64,000 nt of DNA from Dokdonia sp. Dokd-P16 (GCF_003095655.1 NZ_CP029151.1:453501-517500); one strand, 5' to 3'; shown: positions 24,577 to 35,705, counted from the first letter of the stretch. Program-made: numbers and translations. The notes: generated by a model not told the origin, from the sequence alone.

Positions 24577-25821
24577 TTAGTCCATCTCAAAGCGTATCAT
24601 CTTGACCTCGCTGTTATCACCGTTAAGGTCTGTCCACGCTACAAAAATCGTATCGCCTACAACCTCTAGTTGCGGGAAGCCGCTTTGTCGTTCGGCAGAA
24701 GTATTGGTTACTGTCACTGGGGCATCGTGTGTGCCATCTACATATACTCGGGCTACTTGTAGCACTACGTTTTCACCAACTGGCTCTAACCACGAGATGA
24801 GAGCGCTGCCATCCCTCATAAAATCTGTATCTATTCTACCTATTGCGTTTCCGTTATCTATACGGATTGCACCTCCAAAAGAGGCTCCATTATCATTTGA
24901 AAATGCTGTAAGAACTCTAGGAATATCACCCTCTGCAGTAAACCAACTCACCACCACATTTTCTTCTTGAGTTGCGATTGCAGGTCCGTTTACGGGGCAA
25001 CCGTTAAGTTCCCAATTATCATTACCTATAGCCATAGGTTTTGACCACGCTCCATCTACCCAGCGTACGATTGCCATATCTCGTATCTCTGGTGTGGTGT
25101 CTGAGCGATCTCTATAAACGGTAACTGGTCCATTATTTGTAATAGCCGTTGCAGTATTACAACAATCACAGACTCTATTATCTATCTCTGTATCTTGAGT
25201 TTTATTTCCCGCTAAATCTATGTAGGCGTTGCGTAGGGTCATTTGGTTTTTACTCTTGTCTTCGTTTTTTGTATTTCTACCGTCTAGCCAGCTAGCATAA
25301 AAACCTCCATCATACGATTGTATAGATACAAAGCCGTGCTCTGCATCTACACCATCTGTATTGAGCAGGAAATCATCTTTAATAACCTTATCACCCTTAG
25401 TTAATTGAAGTTTGATATTATAATCATAAGTACCCGCTGCAGATTTTTCTAGAATATTAGTTAGCACATAATCTCCGTTAATTCCTAATGCAGGAAAATC
25501 TGCCCAATTCACAAACCAATTATCTCCAGATGTAATCGTTCTAGGTTGGCTCCAGGTAGCACTATCGTAACTAGCATATTTTAAAATTGCCATCTTGTCT
25601 TCTTGCTCAACCCAAGTCATATGTACTTTACCACCACTCGACTTGAGTCTAGGCAAATGAGACTTTCCTGTAGATGGAAGCTCTATAGTAGTAAGTGAGG
25701 CATTGATAGTAGCCACTTCTAGAGTAGGCTGCTCTGCTACTGGCGTAACTTCCGTTTGATTAGATTTTTTACAAGAAGTGAAGAAGATTAAAACAAAAAA
25801 TACTAGACCAGTAATACGCAT
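24577..25821 (-). CDS. Sialidase-like beta-propeller lipoprotein
   Basis: A 414-aa lipoprotein. I start at 25821 (MRITGLVFFVLIFFTSC, lipid on Cys17); the longer frame from 25893 would begin inside the rimO terminator. The mature protein repeats the pattern of BNR/sialidase-type propellers: strands such as VHMTWVEQEDKM, FYASWLDGRNTK, VVVSWFTAEGDIP and ALISWLEP, each followed by SxDxGxxF-like turns (FSNDNGASFG). A Cys-rich RVCDCCNTA stands in the middle. Catalytic residues of true sialidases are not recognisable. It is probably a periplasmic or surface glycan or protein binder. Confidence 0.68.
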   Translation of the reverse strand: MRITGLVFFVLIFFTSCKKSNQTEVTPVAEQPTLEVATINASLTTIELPSTGKSHLPRLKSSGGKVHMTWVEQEDKMAILKYASYDSATWSQPRTITSGDNWFVNWADFPALGINGDYVLTNILEKSAAGTYDYNIKLQLTKGDKVIKDDFLLNTDGVDAEHGFVSIQSYDGGFYASWLDGRNTKNEDKSKNQMTLRNAYIDLAGNKTQDTEIDNRVCDCCNTATAITNNGPVTVYRDRSDTTPEIRDMAIVRWVDGAWSKPMAIGNDNWELNGCPVNGPAIATQEENVVVSWFTAEGDIPRVLTAFSNDNGASFGGAIRIDNGNAIGRIDTDFMRDGSALISWLEPVGENVVLQVARVYVDGTHDAPVTVTNTSAERQSGFPQLEVVGDTIFVAWTDLNGDNSEVKMIRFEMD

Positions 25822-25881
25822 AGGGAATGTGTTTATAAATGCTACAAATGTAAGCGTTGCGCAGAAACTCTTACACACAAA

Positions 25882-25915
25882 AAAGCCTTTCAAAACATTT
25901 GTTCCGAAAGGCTTT
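25882..25915 (-). terminator. Terminator of rimO
   Basis: A 10-bp stem AAAGCCTTTC/GAAAGGCTTT (25882-25891, 25906-25915); the A run at 25879-25884 is the T run on the minus strand. Confidence 0.85.
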
Positions 25916-25937
25916 ATATAAATTATCTTACTGCTTC

Positions 25938-27290
25938 TTACTTTTTAGTGGCGCGCTTTGCATGCAGCGCTTGTGGACGCTCTAAAGCTACAAGTGGTTC
26001 TGCATAAAGGTCAAAATCTTCGGCCTCTGTGATAGTTACCATTGCGTAGTCTCCAGTCTTTAAGTAGAATTTTGTTGCATCTACTAGCACCTCATTATCT
26101 ACGTCTGGTGAGTCAAACTCTGTACGACCTATAAAGAAGTTTCCTTCTTTACGATCTACAACAATTTTAAACTCCTTCCCTATCTTCTGTTGGTTAAGTT
26201 CCCAAGAGATTTGTGATTGGATCTCCATAATCTGATTGGCACGATCCATTTTTACTTCTTCAGGTACATCGTCCTCTAAGTTAAATGCGTGTGTATTTTC
26301 TTCATGAGAATATGTAAAACAACCTAAACGCTCAAAACGTTGATCTTTCACCCATTGCTTCATGAGTTGGAAATCTTCTTCTGTTTCTCCAGGATAGCCA
26401 ACAATAAGCGTAGTTCTTATGGTCATTCCTGGTACGCTTTCGCGAAAGCGGTCTAACAACGCATTTGTTTTCTCCATCGTAGTACCACGACGCATGGACT
26501 TCAAAATATGATCTGCAATATGCTGCAGTGGAATATCTATATAATTACACACTTTAGGCTCGCGTTTCATCACATCAAGTACATCTACCGGGAATCCAGA
26601 AGGAAATGCATAATGCAAACGAATCCACTCAATTCCTTCTACCTGAACAAGGTTTTCAAGAAGCTCTGCAAGGTTACGTTTTTTGTATAAATCAAGACCG
26701 TAATATGTAAGATCTTGCGCAATAAGGATTAACTCCGTTACTCCATTTGCAGCAAGTTTTTTTGCTTCAATAACTAAGTGTTCTATTGATTTTGATTTAT
26801 GCTTTCCTCTCATTAAAGGGATCGCACAGAAAGAACAAGGACGGTCACAGCCTTCGGCTATTTTTAAGTATGCATAGTTTTTTGGAGTAGTTGTGATACG
26901 CTCCCCTATAAGTTCATGTTTATAATCTGCCCCAAGTGCTTTAAGTAATCCAGGTAATTCTGTTGTTCCAAAATACTGATCTACATCTGGGATTTCCTTT
27001 TGAAGATCCGGCTTATAACGCTCAGATAAACATCCCGTTACAAAAACTTTATCTACTTCTCCTTCTTCCTTTTGCTTTACATACTCAAGAATAGTGTTTA
27101 CAGACTCCTCTTTTGCGTTGTCTATAAAACCACAAGTATTAATCACGACGATATTACCTTCTTCCTCGTGGGCAACATCCATCTCATTTGCTTTGAGCTG
27201 GCCCATTAAGACCTCACTGTCATAAACGTTTTTTGAGCAACCTAGAGTTACTACGTTTATCTTATTCTTTTTTAATGATTTTGTACGCAT
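25938..27290 (-). CDS. rimO: Ribosomal protein uS12 methylthiotransferase
   Basis: A 450-aa radical-SAM enzyme that methylthiolates Asp in ribosomal protein S12. Order: UPF0004 domain with NVVTLGCSKNVYDSE and NTCGFI, radical-SAM cluster site CDRPCSFC, then a C-terminal TRAM domain. I start at ATG 27290 because the longer frame (27371) runs through a terminator hairpin and is not conserved in type. The methionine/AdoMet cysteines of the N-terminal cluster are present. A palindrome copy encodes DRFRESVPG in the radical-SAM domain. Confidence 0.94.
   Translation of the reverse strand: MRTKSLKKNKINVVTLGCSKNVYDSEVLMGQLKANEMDVAHEEEGNIVVINTCGFIDNAKEESVNTILEYVKQKEEGEVDKVFVTGCLSERYKPDLQKEIPDVDQYFGTTELPGLLKALGADYKHELIGERITTTPKNYAYLKIAEGCDRPCSFCAIPLMRGKHKSKSIEHLVIEAKKLAANGVTELILIAQDLTYYGLDLYKKRNLAELLENLVQVEGIEWIRLHYAFPSGFPVDVLDVMKREPKVCNYIDIPLQHIADHILKSMRRGTTMEKTNALLDRFRESVPGMTIRTTLIVGYPGETEEDFQLMKQWVKDQRFERLGCFTYSHEENTHAFNLEDDVPEEVKMDRANQIMEIQSQISWELNQQKIGKEFKIVVDRKEGNFFIGRTEFDSPDVDNEVLVDATKFYLKTGDYAMVTITEAEDFDLYAEPLVALERPQALHAKRATKK
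26434..26450. repeat. Dispersed palindrome copy 12 (inside rimO)
   Basis: ACGCTTTCGCGAAAGCG, read on the minus strand as RFRES. Confidence 0.92.
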
Positions 27291-27360
27291 AGCATTCCTT
27301 TTAAGGGAGTGCAAAGATAAGCCAAATAACATAGTAATAAGAAAGCTATCTAAAACGAGA

Positions 27361-27386
27361 AAAGTCAGCATCTTACTGCTGACTTT
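27361..27386 (-). terminator. Terminator between amidase gene and rimO
   Basis: A 10-bp stem AAAGTCAGCA/TGCTGACTTT (27361-27370, 27377-27386). It lies downstream of the amidase gene on the minus strand; the T run is better on the plus strand. Confidence 0.65.
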
Positions 27387-27450
27387 TTTCTCATTATAAT
27401 ATGTGTTTTTCTTTCTAAAAGCGGCTAGCTTCTGGTCATCTAGATTGTTT

Positions 27451-29133
27451 TTACTCCTGATATCCTTCTGGTAATGTTCTAGCTTTAAGTGTACTCTCTA
27501 CTCCTACTGCAATATTGTAAATCACTTCTTCCTGCTTAGATGGAGTGATAATGGTAATTCCCTTAGGCTCGCCTTGTGCTGTGAAGCCCATAGGTATTGT
27601 AAGTGCTGGATAGTGTGCCGCTGCGGCATAGCCAGCATCATAATTATTTATGGAGAGTATGGCGTCTAGTTGACCACCAGCTTCAGGGTGCTTGCTCAAA
27701 GCTTCTTGAAAATATGCTTGAGTAACCTCCATAAGGCTTTCTTTAATTGTTTTAAGTTCTACGGCGGTTGTGCTATCTGCTACAATACCTTCAAACAATT
27801 GTTGTCCATAAGGAATACGCGCAAGACTATCTTGATTATTAAAAACAATAAGCTCCTCTATATTTCTATTTTTTACTGAAAGCGCAACCTCTGCATCATA
27901 GTAGGCTGGTAGATCATTTTTCATATCTATATTTAAGATAGACAGAAAACCTGGCATATTGATACGCTCCATATCCACCTCAACGAGTATGGCTTTGGTT
28001 TGCTTTAATTTATCAATGGCAGCCGCATACGTACTGTCTTGCAAGTATCCCTTTATAACACCAAGATATTTTCCTTCAAGTTTCCCTTCTTTAACAGCTT
28101 GTACATAATTACCACTAGATGAATAACTATAAGAATCTGCAGCATCTTTACCTGTGAGCGCTTGTAGTACAATCGCATTATCTACTACATTCTTTGTCAT
28201 AGGACCAGGTGTGTCAAGGTGACTAGAGATAGGTACAATCCCACTACGACTTAAAAGACCTATGGTAGGTTTGAGTCCAACAAGGTTATTTTGACTAGAA
28301 GGTGATAATATAGAACCGCTCGTTTCTGACCCTATAGCGGCCACTGCATAATTTGCTGCTACGCTTACTCCAGATCCAGAACTTGATCCTCCCGACTCAA
28401 ATTGTAAACGACCGTACGGATTGATAGTTTGACCACCTACGGCACTATAACCTACTGGACAACCTGTACATAAAAAGTAAGCCCACTCGCTTAAGTTAGC
28501 TTTACCTAATATAATTGCTTTTTCTTCCTTGAGTCTTTTTGTGATAAATGCATCTCCTGCATTATTATCTGTAAGCGCAACAGATCCTGCAGTTGTAGGC
28601 ATTCCCACTGCACCAATGTTGTCCTTTAATAGGATAGGCATCCCGTACACAGAGTATTCATCTATGGTAGATTTATCTTTATTATCAAGTGCTCTCGCTT
28701 CCTTCACCGCTTCTTTATTGAGAGCGATGACTCCGTTAAGCGCTAAATTATTATTACTTTCAAAACGGGCAATACGGTTTAAATAAAATAGCGTCAGTTC
28801 CTCGTATGAGAAATCGCCATTTTTAATATGCCCTTGAATGGTTGGAATATCCTGCTCTAAGATAAGCGGAGAAATTTCTGAGATACGCTTTCGCGAAAGC
28901 GTATTTATCTCCCCATTAAGATTTTTCCAAATATCATTTTTATCGAGCCCCTTTGCATTTACAAGCTTGAGGTGCATTCTGCTATTTTCTAGTTCTTGCG
29001 TTTTTGCAATATCTAGAGAGTCGTTATAAGCTTCCCACACATATCTTGGAGTTGTGTCTACCGCAGTAGTAGGAGCTTCGTTTTTACAAGAAAAAAGCGC
29101 CGTTGCGAGCGCGAGTGTATAAAGGTATTTCAT
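27451..29133 (-). CDS. Amidase lipoprotein
   Basis: A 560-aa amidase-signature enzyme with a lipoprotein signal (MKYLYTLALATALFSC, lipid on Cys16). The catalytic triad is visible: Lys in PILLKDNIG, cis-Ser in GGSSSGSGVSVAAN and the nucleophile Ser in IGSETSGSI. The C-terminal part has the YDAGYAAAAHYPALTIPMGF segment of peptide-amide and related amidases. It should hydrolyse amides in the periplasm; the substrate is unknown. A palindrome copy encodes NTLSRKRI near the N-terminus. Confidence 0.9.
   Translation of the reverse strand: MKYLYTLALATALFSCKNEAPTTAVDTTPRYVWEAYNDSLDIAKTQELENSRMHLKLVNAKGLDKNDIWKNLNGEINTLSRKRISEISPLILEQDIPTIQGHIKNGDFSYEELTLFYLNRIARFESNNNLALNGVIALNKEAVKEARALDNKDKSTIDEYSVYGMPILLKDNIGAVGMPTTAGSVALTDNNAGDAFITKRLKEEKAIILGKANLSEWAYFLCTGCPVGYSAVGGQTINPYGRLQFESGGSSSGSGVSVAANYAVAAIGSETSGSILSPSSQNNLVGLKPTIGLLSRSGIVPISSHLDTPGPMTKNVVDNAIVLQALTGKDAADSYSYSSSGNYVQAVKEGKLEGKYLGVIKGYLQDSTYAAAIDKLKQTKAILVEVDMERINMPGFLSILNIDMKNDLPAYYDAEVALSVKNRNIEELIVFNNQDSLARIPYGQQLFEGIVADSTTAVELKTIKESLMEVTQAYFQEALSKHPEAGGQLDAILSINNYDAGYAAAAHYPALTIPMGFTAQGEPKGITIITPSKQEEVIYNIAVGVESTLKARTLPEGYQE
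28885..28902. repeat. Dispersed palindrome copy 13 (inside amidase gene)
   Basis: ACGCTTTCGCGAAAGCGT, read on the minus strand as TLSRKR. Confidence 0.92.
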
Positions 29134-29170
29134 AGTGCATTTTTATAGTTCACTAAAAATACAAAAAGGT

Positions 29171-29503
29171 TTATCCAAAAGGATTAACCCACATCAAGAA
29201 ACCGTAGATAAAAAATTTAGTAGATTCAAATACAACCACTACAATTACTGGCATCCACCAGTTTTGCGAATCAATCGCTCCCATAAGGATTCTCCATATA
29301 TAGAATATGATGAGACTATAAAAGACAATAAATATATAATGAGGAAAAGCCGAGTACTGAGCTAGATATTTAGGCACAAGTTCGCTTCTTACTACAGCAT
29401 GTGCATTATAAACGCTCCACACGTTAAGTAACATCAAACCAATGACGACAACTCGTAAAGTGCGCAACGTAAGTTCTGGAAGCCACCTAGGAACGAGTTT
29501 CAT
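29171..29503 (-). CDS. Hypothetical small membrane protein downstream of ftsY
   Basis: A 110-aa protein with about three membrane helices (residues 15-33, 52-73 and 82-104). I see no motif and do not recognise the family. It starts 13 bases after ftsY on the same strand, so it is probably in the ftsY transcript; a link to membrane-protein targeting is only a guess. Confidence 0.6.
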   Translation of the reverse strand: MKLVPRWLPELTLRTLRVVVIGLMLLNVWSVYNAHAVVRSELVPKYLAQYSAFPHYIFIVFYSLIIFYIWRILMGAIDSQNWWMPVIVVVVFESTKFFIYGFLMWVNPFG

Positions 29504-29516
29504 AAAAAGTAACGAC

Positions 29517-30470
29517 TTATTTAAAGAAGCTATCTACAAACTCCACTTTATTGAACACTTGTAAATCTTCTATATCTTCTCCCACTCCGATGTATTTTAC
29601 AGGGATTTGAAACTGATCAGAAATTCCTATCACTACACCACCTTTGGCAGTTCCATCAAGTTTTGTCACAGCAAGCGAAGTCACCTCTGTAGCTGCTGTA
29701 AATTGTTTTGCTTGTTCAAAAGCGTTTTGACCTGTAGATCCGTCAAGTACAAGAAGTACATCGTGAGGGGCGTCTACCACTACTTTTTGCATCACGCGCT
29801 TAACCTTAGTGAGCTCGTTCATTAAGTTTACCTTATTATGTAATCTTCCAGCAGTATCTATGATTATGACATCTGCATTTTGATTTACACCACTCTCTAG
29901 CGCGTCAAACGCTACAGAGGCTGGATCACTACCCATCTGTTGTTTTACAATAGGAACATCTACTCTATCTGCCCACACTTGCAATTGATCTATAGCAGCT
30001 GCTCTAAACGTATCTGCAGCTCCTAGGACTACGTTAAGTCCTTGCTTTTTAAATTGGTATGCAAGTTTACCTATCGTTGTTGTTTTTCCTACTCCGTTTA
30101 CACCTACCACCATAATTACGTGTGGCTTGTTTCCTTTAGGGATTTCAAATTCTGTAGCGTTTCCTACGTTAGTCTCGCTTAGTAAGCCAGCGATTTCCTC
30201 ACGTAAAATCTGGTTAAGCTCATCTGTACCTACATACTTATCACGTGACACACGCTCTTCAATACGAGTAATTACTTTGAGCGTAGTTTTTACACCCACA
30301 TCACTCGTTACAAGTACTTCTTCAAGATTATCTAGAACATCGTCATCTACCTTAGATTTTCCAGCAACTGCCTTACTCATCTTATCAAAGAAGCTCGTCT
30401 TTGTTTTCTCTAACCCTTTATCAAGGGTTTCTTTTTTTTCTTTACTAAATATTTTTTTGAAAAAACTCAT
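29517..30470 (-). CDS. ftsY: Signal recognition particle receptor
   Basis: A 317-aa SRP-type GTPase that docks ribosome-SRP complexes at the inner membrane. It has a short charged N-terminus (MSFFKKIFSKEKKETLDKG), an NG domain with P-loop GVNGVGKTTT, DTFRAAA, DTAGRLHNK and TKLDGTAKGG, and the C-terminal IGVGEDIEDLQVFN motif. The acidic A domain of E. coli FtsY is absent, as is usual in Bacteroidetes. Confidence 0.96.
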   Translation of the reverse strand: MSFFKKIFSKEKKETLDKGLEKTKTSFFDKMSKAVAGKSKVDDDVLDNLEEVLVTSDVGVKTTLKVITRIEERVSRDKYVGTDELNQILREEIAGLLSETNVGNATEFEIPKGNKPHVIMVVGVNGVGKTTTIGKLAYQFKKQGLNVVLGAADTFRAAAIDQLQVWADRVDVPIVKQQMGSDPASVAFDALESGVNQNADVIIIDTAGRLHNKVNLMNELTKVKRVMQKVVVDAPHDVLLVLDGSTGQNAFEQAKQFTAATEVTSLAVTKLDGTAKGGVVIGISDQFQIPVKYIGVGEDIEDLQVFNKVEFVDSFFK

Positions 30471-30767
30471 AATTGTGTTGGCGGTTTTCTGGTATGTCGT
30501 CGGTAAGACAAAAATAGTGCCTTTTAGGGAGAATGCCGTTATGTCACCCCATAGACTACACTGCTGACTGTCAATTTTTTAAATAAATTATGCAGATCAA
30601 CATTTAAAATCACTCAAAAACTACAGTATTAATAATGATTACAAAGGTTACAGTTACGCTTTCGCGAAAGCGTGAAAAACTCCAAAAAAACGCATTTCTA
30701 ATTTACTATCTTCTCCTATGGTCGTTTGCTAGTATAATCTTATTTTTACTTTAAAGACAACGTTTAT
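30471..30767. other. Divergent intergenic region ftsY-mpl
   Basis: 297 bases with one palindrome copy and no gene that I can support. It must hold the promoters for ftsY and mpl, but I find no good TAnnTTTG box. The ribosomal-protein genes (rpmB, rpmG) that often precede ftsY in this phylum are not here. Confidence 0.5.
30656..30673. repeat. Dispersed palindrome copy 14 (intergenic)
   Basis: ACGCTTTCGCGAAAGCGT between divergent ftsY and mpl. Confidence 0.95.
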
Positions 30768-32120
30768 ATGAATATCCATTTTATTGCAATAGGTGGCGCA
30801 GCAATGCACAATCTAGCACTCGCATTACATCATAAAGGAGAAACGGTAACAGGTAGTGATGACACGATCTTTGACCCATCAAAATCCCGACTTGAAAAGT
30901 ATGGATTGCTTCCTGAAGCATTTGGATGGTTTCCAGAAAAAATTACAGCAGATCTTGATGCTGTGATTTTAGGCATGCATGCAAAAAAAGATAACCCTGA
31001 GCTTTTAAAAGCACAAGAGTTAGGACTAAACATATATTCATATCCTGAGTACTTATATGAACGTGCCAAAAACAAAACACGTGTTGTTATAGGCGGTTCT
31101 CACGGTAAGACTACTATTACTTCTATGATCTTGCATGTCATGCATTATTGGGATAAAGAGGTAGATTATATGGTGGGAGCGCAACTAGAAGGCTTTGACA
31201 CCATGGTGCGCATGACAGACGATGCAGATTTTATGGTCCTAGAAGGTGATGAGTATCTGAGTAGCCCCATAGATCGCAGACCGAAATTTCACTTATACAA
31301 ACCCAACATTGCTTTACTAAGCGGTATAGCATGGGATCATATTAACGTATTCCCTACGTTTGACAACTATGTGGAGCAATTTCAGATTTTTGTAGATTCC
31401 ATGACCAATGGTGGTGCAATGATTTACAACACAGAAGATGAAAATGTCGTAAAAGTGGTAGAAAGTGCCACTGCACACATTAAAAAATATCCATACAAAA
31501 CTCCGGCATACAGCATTGAAGATGGAGAGACTTTACTAGAAACTCCAGATGGGCCAATGCCTATAGAAGTTTTTGGGAAACACAATCTTAATAACCTTGC
31601 AGGAGCCAAGTGGATTTGCCAGCACATGGGTGTGGTAGAAGAAGACTTTTATGAAGCCATCGCTACATTCTCAGGAGCTAGCAAGCGCCTAGAAAAAATT
31701 GCAGAAACTAATGACACTGTCATCTATAAAGATTTTGCACATAGCCCATCAAAAGTAAGTGCTACAACAACGGCTGTAAAAGAGCAGTATCCAGACCGCA
31801 CACTTGTAGCTTGTCTAGAATTACACACCTACAGCAGTCTTAATCCAGAATTTCTAAGCGAATATAAAGGTGCACTAGACAGCGCAGATGTTGCTGTGGT
31901 ATTTTACTCTCCACACGCTGTCGAAATCAAAAAACTAGAACCTGTCACGGCTCAACAAATCGCAACTGCCTTTGAACGCGATGATCTCATCATCTACACA
32001 GATCCAGCGGATTTCAAAAAGTTTCTTTTCGAACAAGAGCTAAAAAATAAAGCAGTATTACTGATGAGTAGCGGTAATTATGGTGGTTTAGATTTTGAGG
32101 AGGTTAAGGGGTTGGTGTAA
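30768..32120 (+). CDS. mpl: UDP-N-acetylmuramate:L-alanyl-gamma-D-glutamyl-meso-diaminopimelate ligase
   Basis: A 450-aa Mur-type ligase of peptidoglycan recycling: it attaches the tripeptide from old murein to UDP-MurNAc. N-terminal MNIHFIAIGGAAMHNLALAL replaces the GxGGxGM motif of MurC with GGAAM, as in Mpl. The ATP loop is IGGSHGKTTITSMI, with EGDEYLSSPID and FAHSPSKV further on. Its stop overlaps the next gene's start (TAATG). Confidence 0.9.
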   Translation: MNIHFIAIGGAAMHNLALALHHKGETVTGSDDTIFDPSKSRLEKYGLLPEAFGWFPEKITADLDAVILGMHAKKDNPELLKAQELGLNIYSYPEYLYERAKNKTRVVIGGSHGKTTITSMILHVMHYWDKEVDYMVGAQLEGFDTMVRMTDDADFMVLEGDEYLSSPIDRRPKFHLYKPNIALLSGIAWDHINVFPTFDNYVEQFQIFVDSMTNGGAMIYNTEDENVVKVVESATAHIKKYPYKTPAYSIEDGETLLETPDGPMPIEVFGKHNLNNLAGAKWICQHMGVVEEDFYEAIATFSGASKRLEKIAETNDTVIYKDFAHSPSKVSATTTAVKEQYPDRTLVACLELHTYSSLNPEFLSEYKGALDSADVAVVFYSPHAVEIKKLEPVTAQQIATAFERDDLIIYTDPADFKKFLFEQELKNKAVLLMSSGNYGGLDFEEVKGLV

Positions 32121-32746
32121 TGAAATATTTATTCTTATTTATTCCTTTTCTTGTCTTCGGGCAAGACACTATAGTTTTTGATCGTGTTTATGAATACGAG
32201 TTAACCAATTCATCTGAGAGGAACTTAGATCTAGAAAGAAGATACTCTTTTACTTGTTCAAATAACGATCGTTATGTTGCTTCGTTTACAAGTAAAAGCA
32301 GCAACCAATACACCTTTATATTAAATGATTTTAAGGAAGATAAAATTGGTCAATTTACAGTAGATGAGAATACACTTTTTGAAAAGGACACACTATTTAT
32401 TCCACAAAGTGAACTTCTCAAAAATAGATTCAACCATTCTGACAAGGTGAAAAACTATACATTATCAATAAACAAAATTTCAGACTCTCTCATAGTTCAT
32501 GAATACAAATTATTGAAGAAACGTAGAAAATATAACATAAAATCACACACTCTTTATATAAATCCTAAAAAGCCTTTTAGTAGACTTGTGGGTTTTGGGG
32601 ATGTTTATAACGGCTACCCTTTTGATGATCATAATTTAAATGGACTTGTTGAAGAATCATTTTCAATCACAAACAATGATGAGAAAGTTAATCATCAACA
32701 ATTATATTTGAGTTTCAAAACAAGCAAAGTAATTGTCATTAACTAA
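32120..32746 (+). CDS. Hypothetical secreted protein
   Basis: A 208-aa protein with a signal peptide (MKYLFLFIPFLVFGQ, cleavage before Asp16) and a beta-rich mature part. No cysteine lipid site and no recognised domain. It shares one base with the mpl stop codon, so translation is coupled. The AT-rich codon use differs from mpl and may mean a younger addition to the operon. Confidence 0.65.
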   Translation: MKYLFLFIPFLVFGQDTIVFDRVYEYELTNSSERNLDLERRYSFTCSNNDRYVASFTSKSSNQYTFILNDFKEDKIGQFTVDENTLFEKDTLFIPQSELLKNRFNHSDKVKNYTLSINKISDSLIVHEYKLLKKRRKYNIKSHTLYINPKKPFSRLVGFGDVYNGYPFDDHNLNGLVEESFSITNNDEKVNHQQLYLSFKTSKVIVIN

Positions 32747-32790
32747 ACACTTCAGGCAGGATTACAATTTGTTTATTATGATGATGGAGT

Positions 32791-32805
32791 CTTTCGCGAA
32801 AGCGT
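32791..32805. repeat. Dispersed palindrome copy 15 (intergenic)
   Basis: CTTTCGCGAAAGCGT, upstream of the gyrB promoter. Confidence 0.88.
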
Positions 32806-32916
32806 AAAAAACACCCAAAAATACACACCCAAAAAAGACGCTTATTTTTTCCACAATATGTTAATAACTTCAAGGGTTTAGAGAGGTTTTAGAGCCTATT
32901 CTGGAGTCCCTTTCTT

Positions 32917-32924
32917 TATATTTG
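32917..32924 (+). promoter_or_regulatory. -7 box of the gyrB promoter
   Basis: TATATTTG, 26 bases before the gyrB start. No clear TTG at -33. Confidence 0.65.
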
Positions 32925-32947
32925 TTTTTAGACAATTTAACTATTAA

Positions 32948-34894
<1,947 letters not shown>

Positions 34895-34916
34895 CAAAAC
34901 TCTTATATTTTATTAC

Positions 34917-34954
34917 AATGGTCCTGAGATAGTTTCTCAGGACCATTTTTTTTT
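34917..34954 (+). terminator. Terminator of gyrB
   Basis: A 13-bp stem AATGGTCCTGAGA/TCTCAGGACCATT (34917-34929, 34935-34947) and T9. Confidence 0.92.
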
Positions 34955-35160
34955 GATAAAATCTAAAGCCAATCTTTTAGTGAACCCAAAGACCTTATTA
35001 TCTGCTATTAGATAGTCTCTGTATCTACGCCCCAATATTACTGAGCTGTTTCAAATATGGTAAAAACATAGATTAAATGCATAAAAAAACGACCAAATAC
35101 ACATACACTCCTTCATCCGATGATTATTTTTTAGTTTTAAAGCAAAGTATTCGGTATCTC
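34955..35160. other. Intergenic stretch without recognised features
   Basis: About 200 AT-rich bases between the gyrB terminator and the candidate small-RNA promoter. No gene or clear structure seen. Confidence 0.5.
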
Positions 35161-35303
35161 TATATTTACACCACGAAGAGATATTTTAAGAGTAATCATA
35201 ATATATTTCTGCTAATTTCTCAAAATTAGATGTAGGGGTTTAATTGGACAGAGATTAGCAACCTATAAATCCTTGCTATTTAATAGCAAGGATTTTTTTT
35301 TTT
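35161..35303 (+). ncRNA. Candidate small RNA A (orphan promoter and terminator)
   Basis: TATATTTA (35161-35168), followed by ACACC, resembles the tRNA promoters. A small hairpin CTAATTT/AAATTAG follows near 35212-35230. The end is a strong terminator AAATCCTTGCTATT/AATAGCAAGGATTT (35267-35280, 35282-35295) with T10. No reading frame of useful length lies between. A terminator this strong needs a transcript, so a ~130-nt RNA is plausible. No family recognised. Confidence 0.45.
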
Positions 35304-35477
35304 AAATGCAACTATACTTTCAACAAAACTGTGTCGAAGACAATTACTTAAGCACAACAACATTTAACCTAGATGCCGTCAAAGAAGCATTTATATTCGA
35401 TGAATTACCTAAAACCATACATTATCAAACAGTCCTTAAAATCATCTACACCAATAATCCCAGCAACATATCTTTGC

Positions 35478-35634
35478 ATCACAGTATAATTACTGTGATT
35501 TTTAAACCATTATAAGTTGGGTATTTACAATGGTTTAACTGTAAGAGCAAGCGATTACTGTTTGATTCATTTGGATTGTGAATTTCCGCGCTTGTTCCAT
35601 CCCTGCCACTCTTTGAGAGGCAGGGATTTTTTTT
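35478..35634 (+). ncRNA. Candidate structured RNA B
   Basis: Four stems in a row: ATCACAGTA/TACTGTGAT (35478-35486, 35491-35499) followed by T's; AAACCATT/AATGGTTT (35503-35510, 35529-35536); GAGCAAGCG/CGCTTGTTC (35545-35553, 35589-35597) enclosing an inner stem ATTCA/TGAAT; and a terminator ATCCCTGCC/GGCAGGGAT (35599-35607, 35619-35627) with T8. No gene is coded. The first stem may end another transcript. A long hairpin with an open middle followed by a terminator could be a 6S-like or other regulatory RNA. The family is not identified. Confidence 0.5.
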
Positions 35635-35690
35635 GACTGGTTAACATACATTTAGCGTCAGAGCTCACGATAAACGAGAGAGTTATTGTA

Positions 35691-35705
35691 TTTTCGCAAA
35701 AGCGT
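35691..35705. repeat. Degenerate dispersed palindrome (intergenic)
   Basis: TTTTCGCAAAAGCGT, a decayed copy upstream of mdh. Confidence 0.55.

Noticed and set aside
25822-25893. Longer N-terminus of the propeller lipoprotein
   Set aside because: It would run through the rimO terminator and destroy the lipoprotein signal that the ATG at 25821 gives.
27291-27371. Longer N-terminus of RimO
   Set aside because: It covers a terminator hairpin and is not typical of RimO; the ATG at 27290 matches the family start.
35306-35515. A 69-codon frame downstream of the strong terminator at 35295
   Set aside because: It has no recognisable motif, and its last third is crossed by the hairpin ATCACAGTA/TACTGTGAT with a T run, so a full transcript is doubtful. 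It could still be a short peptide gene, but I cannot support it.
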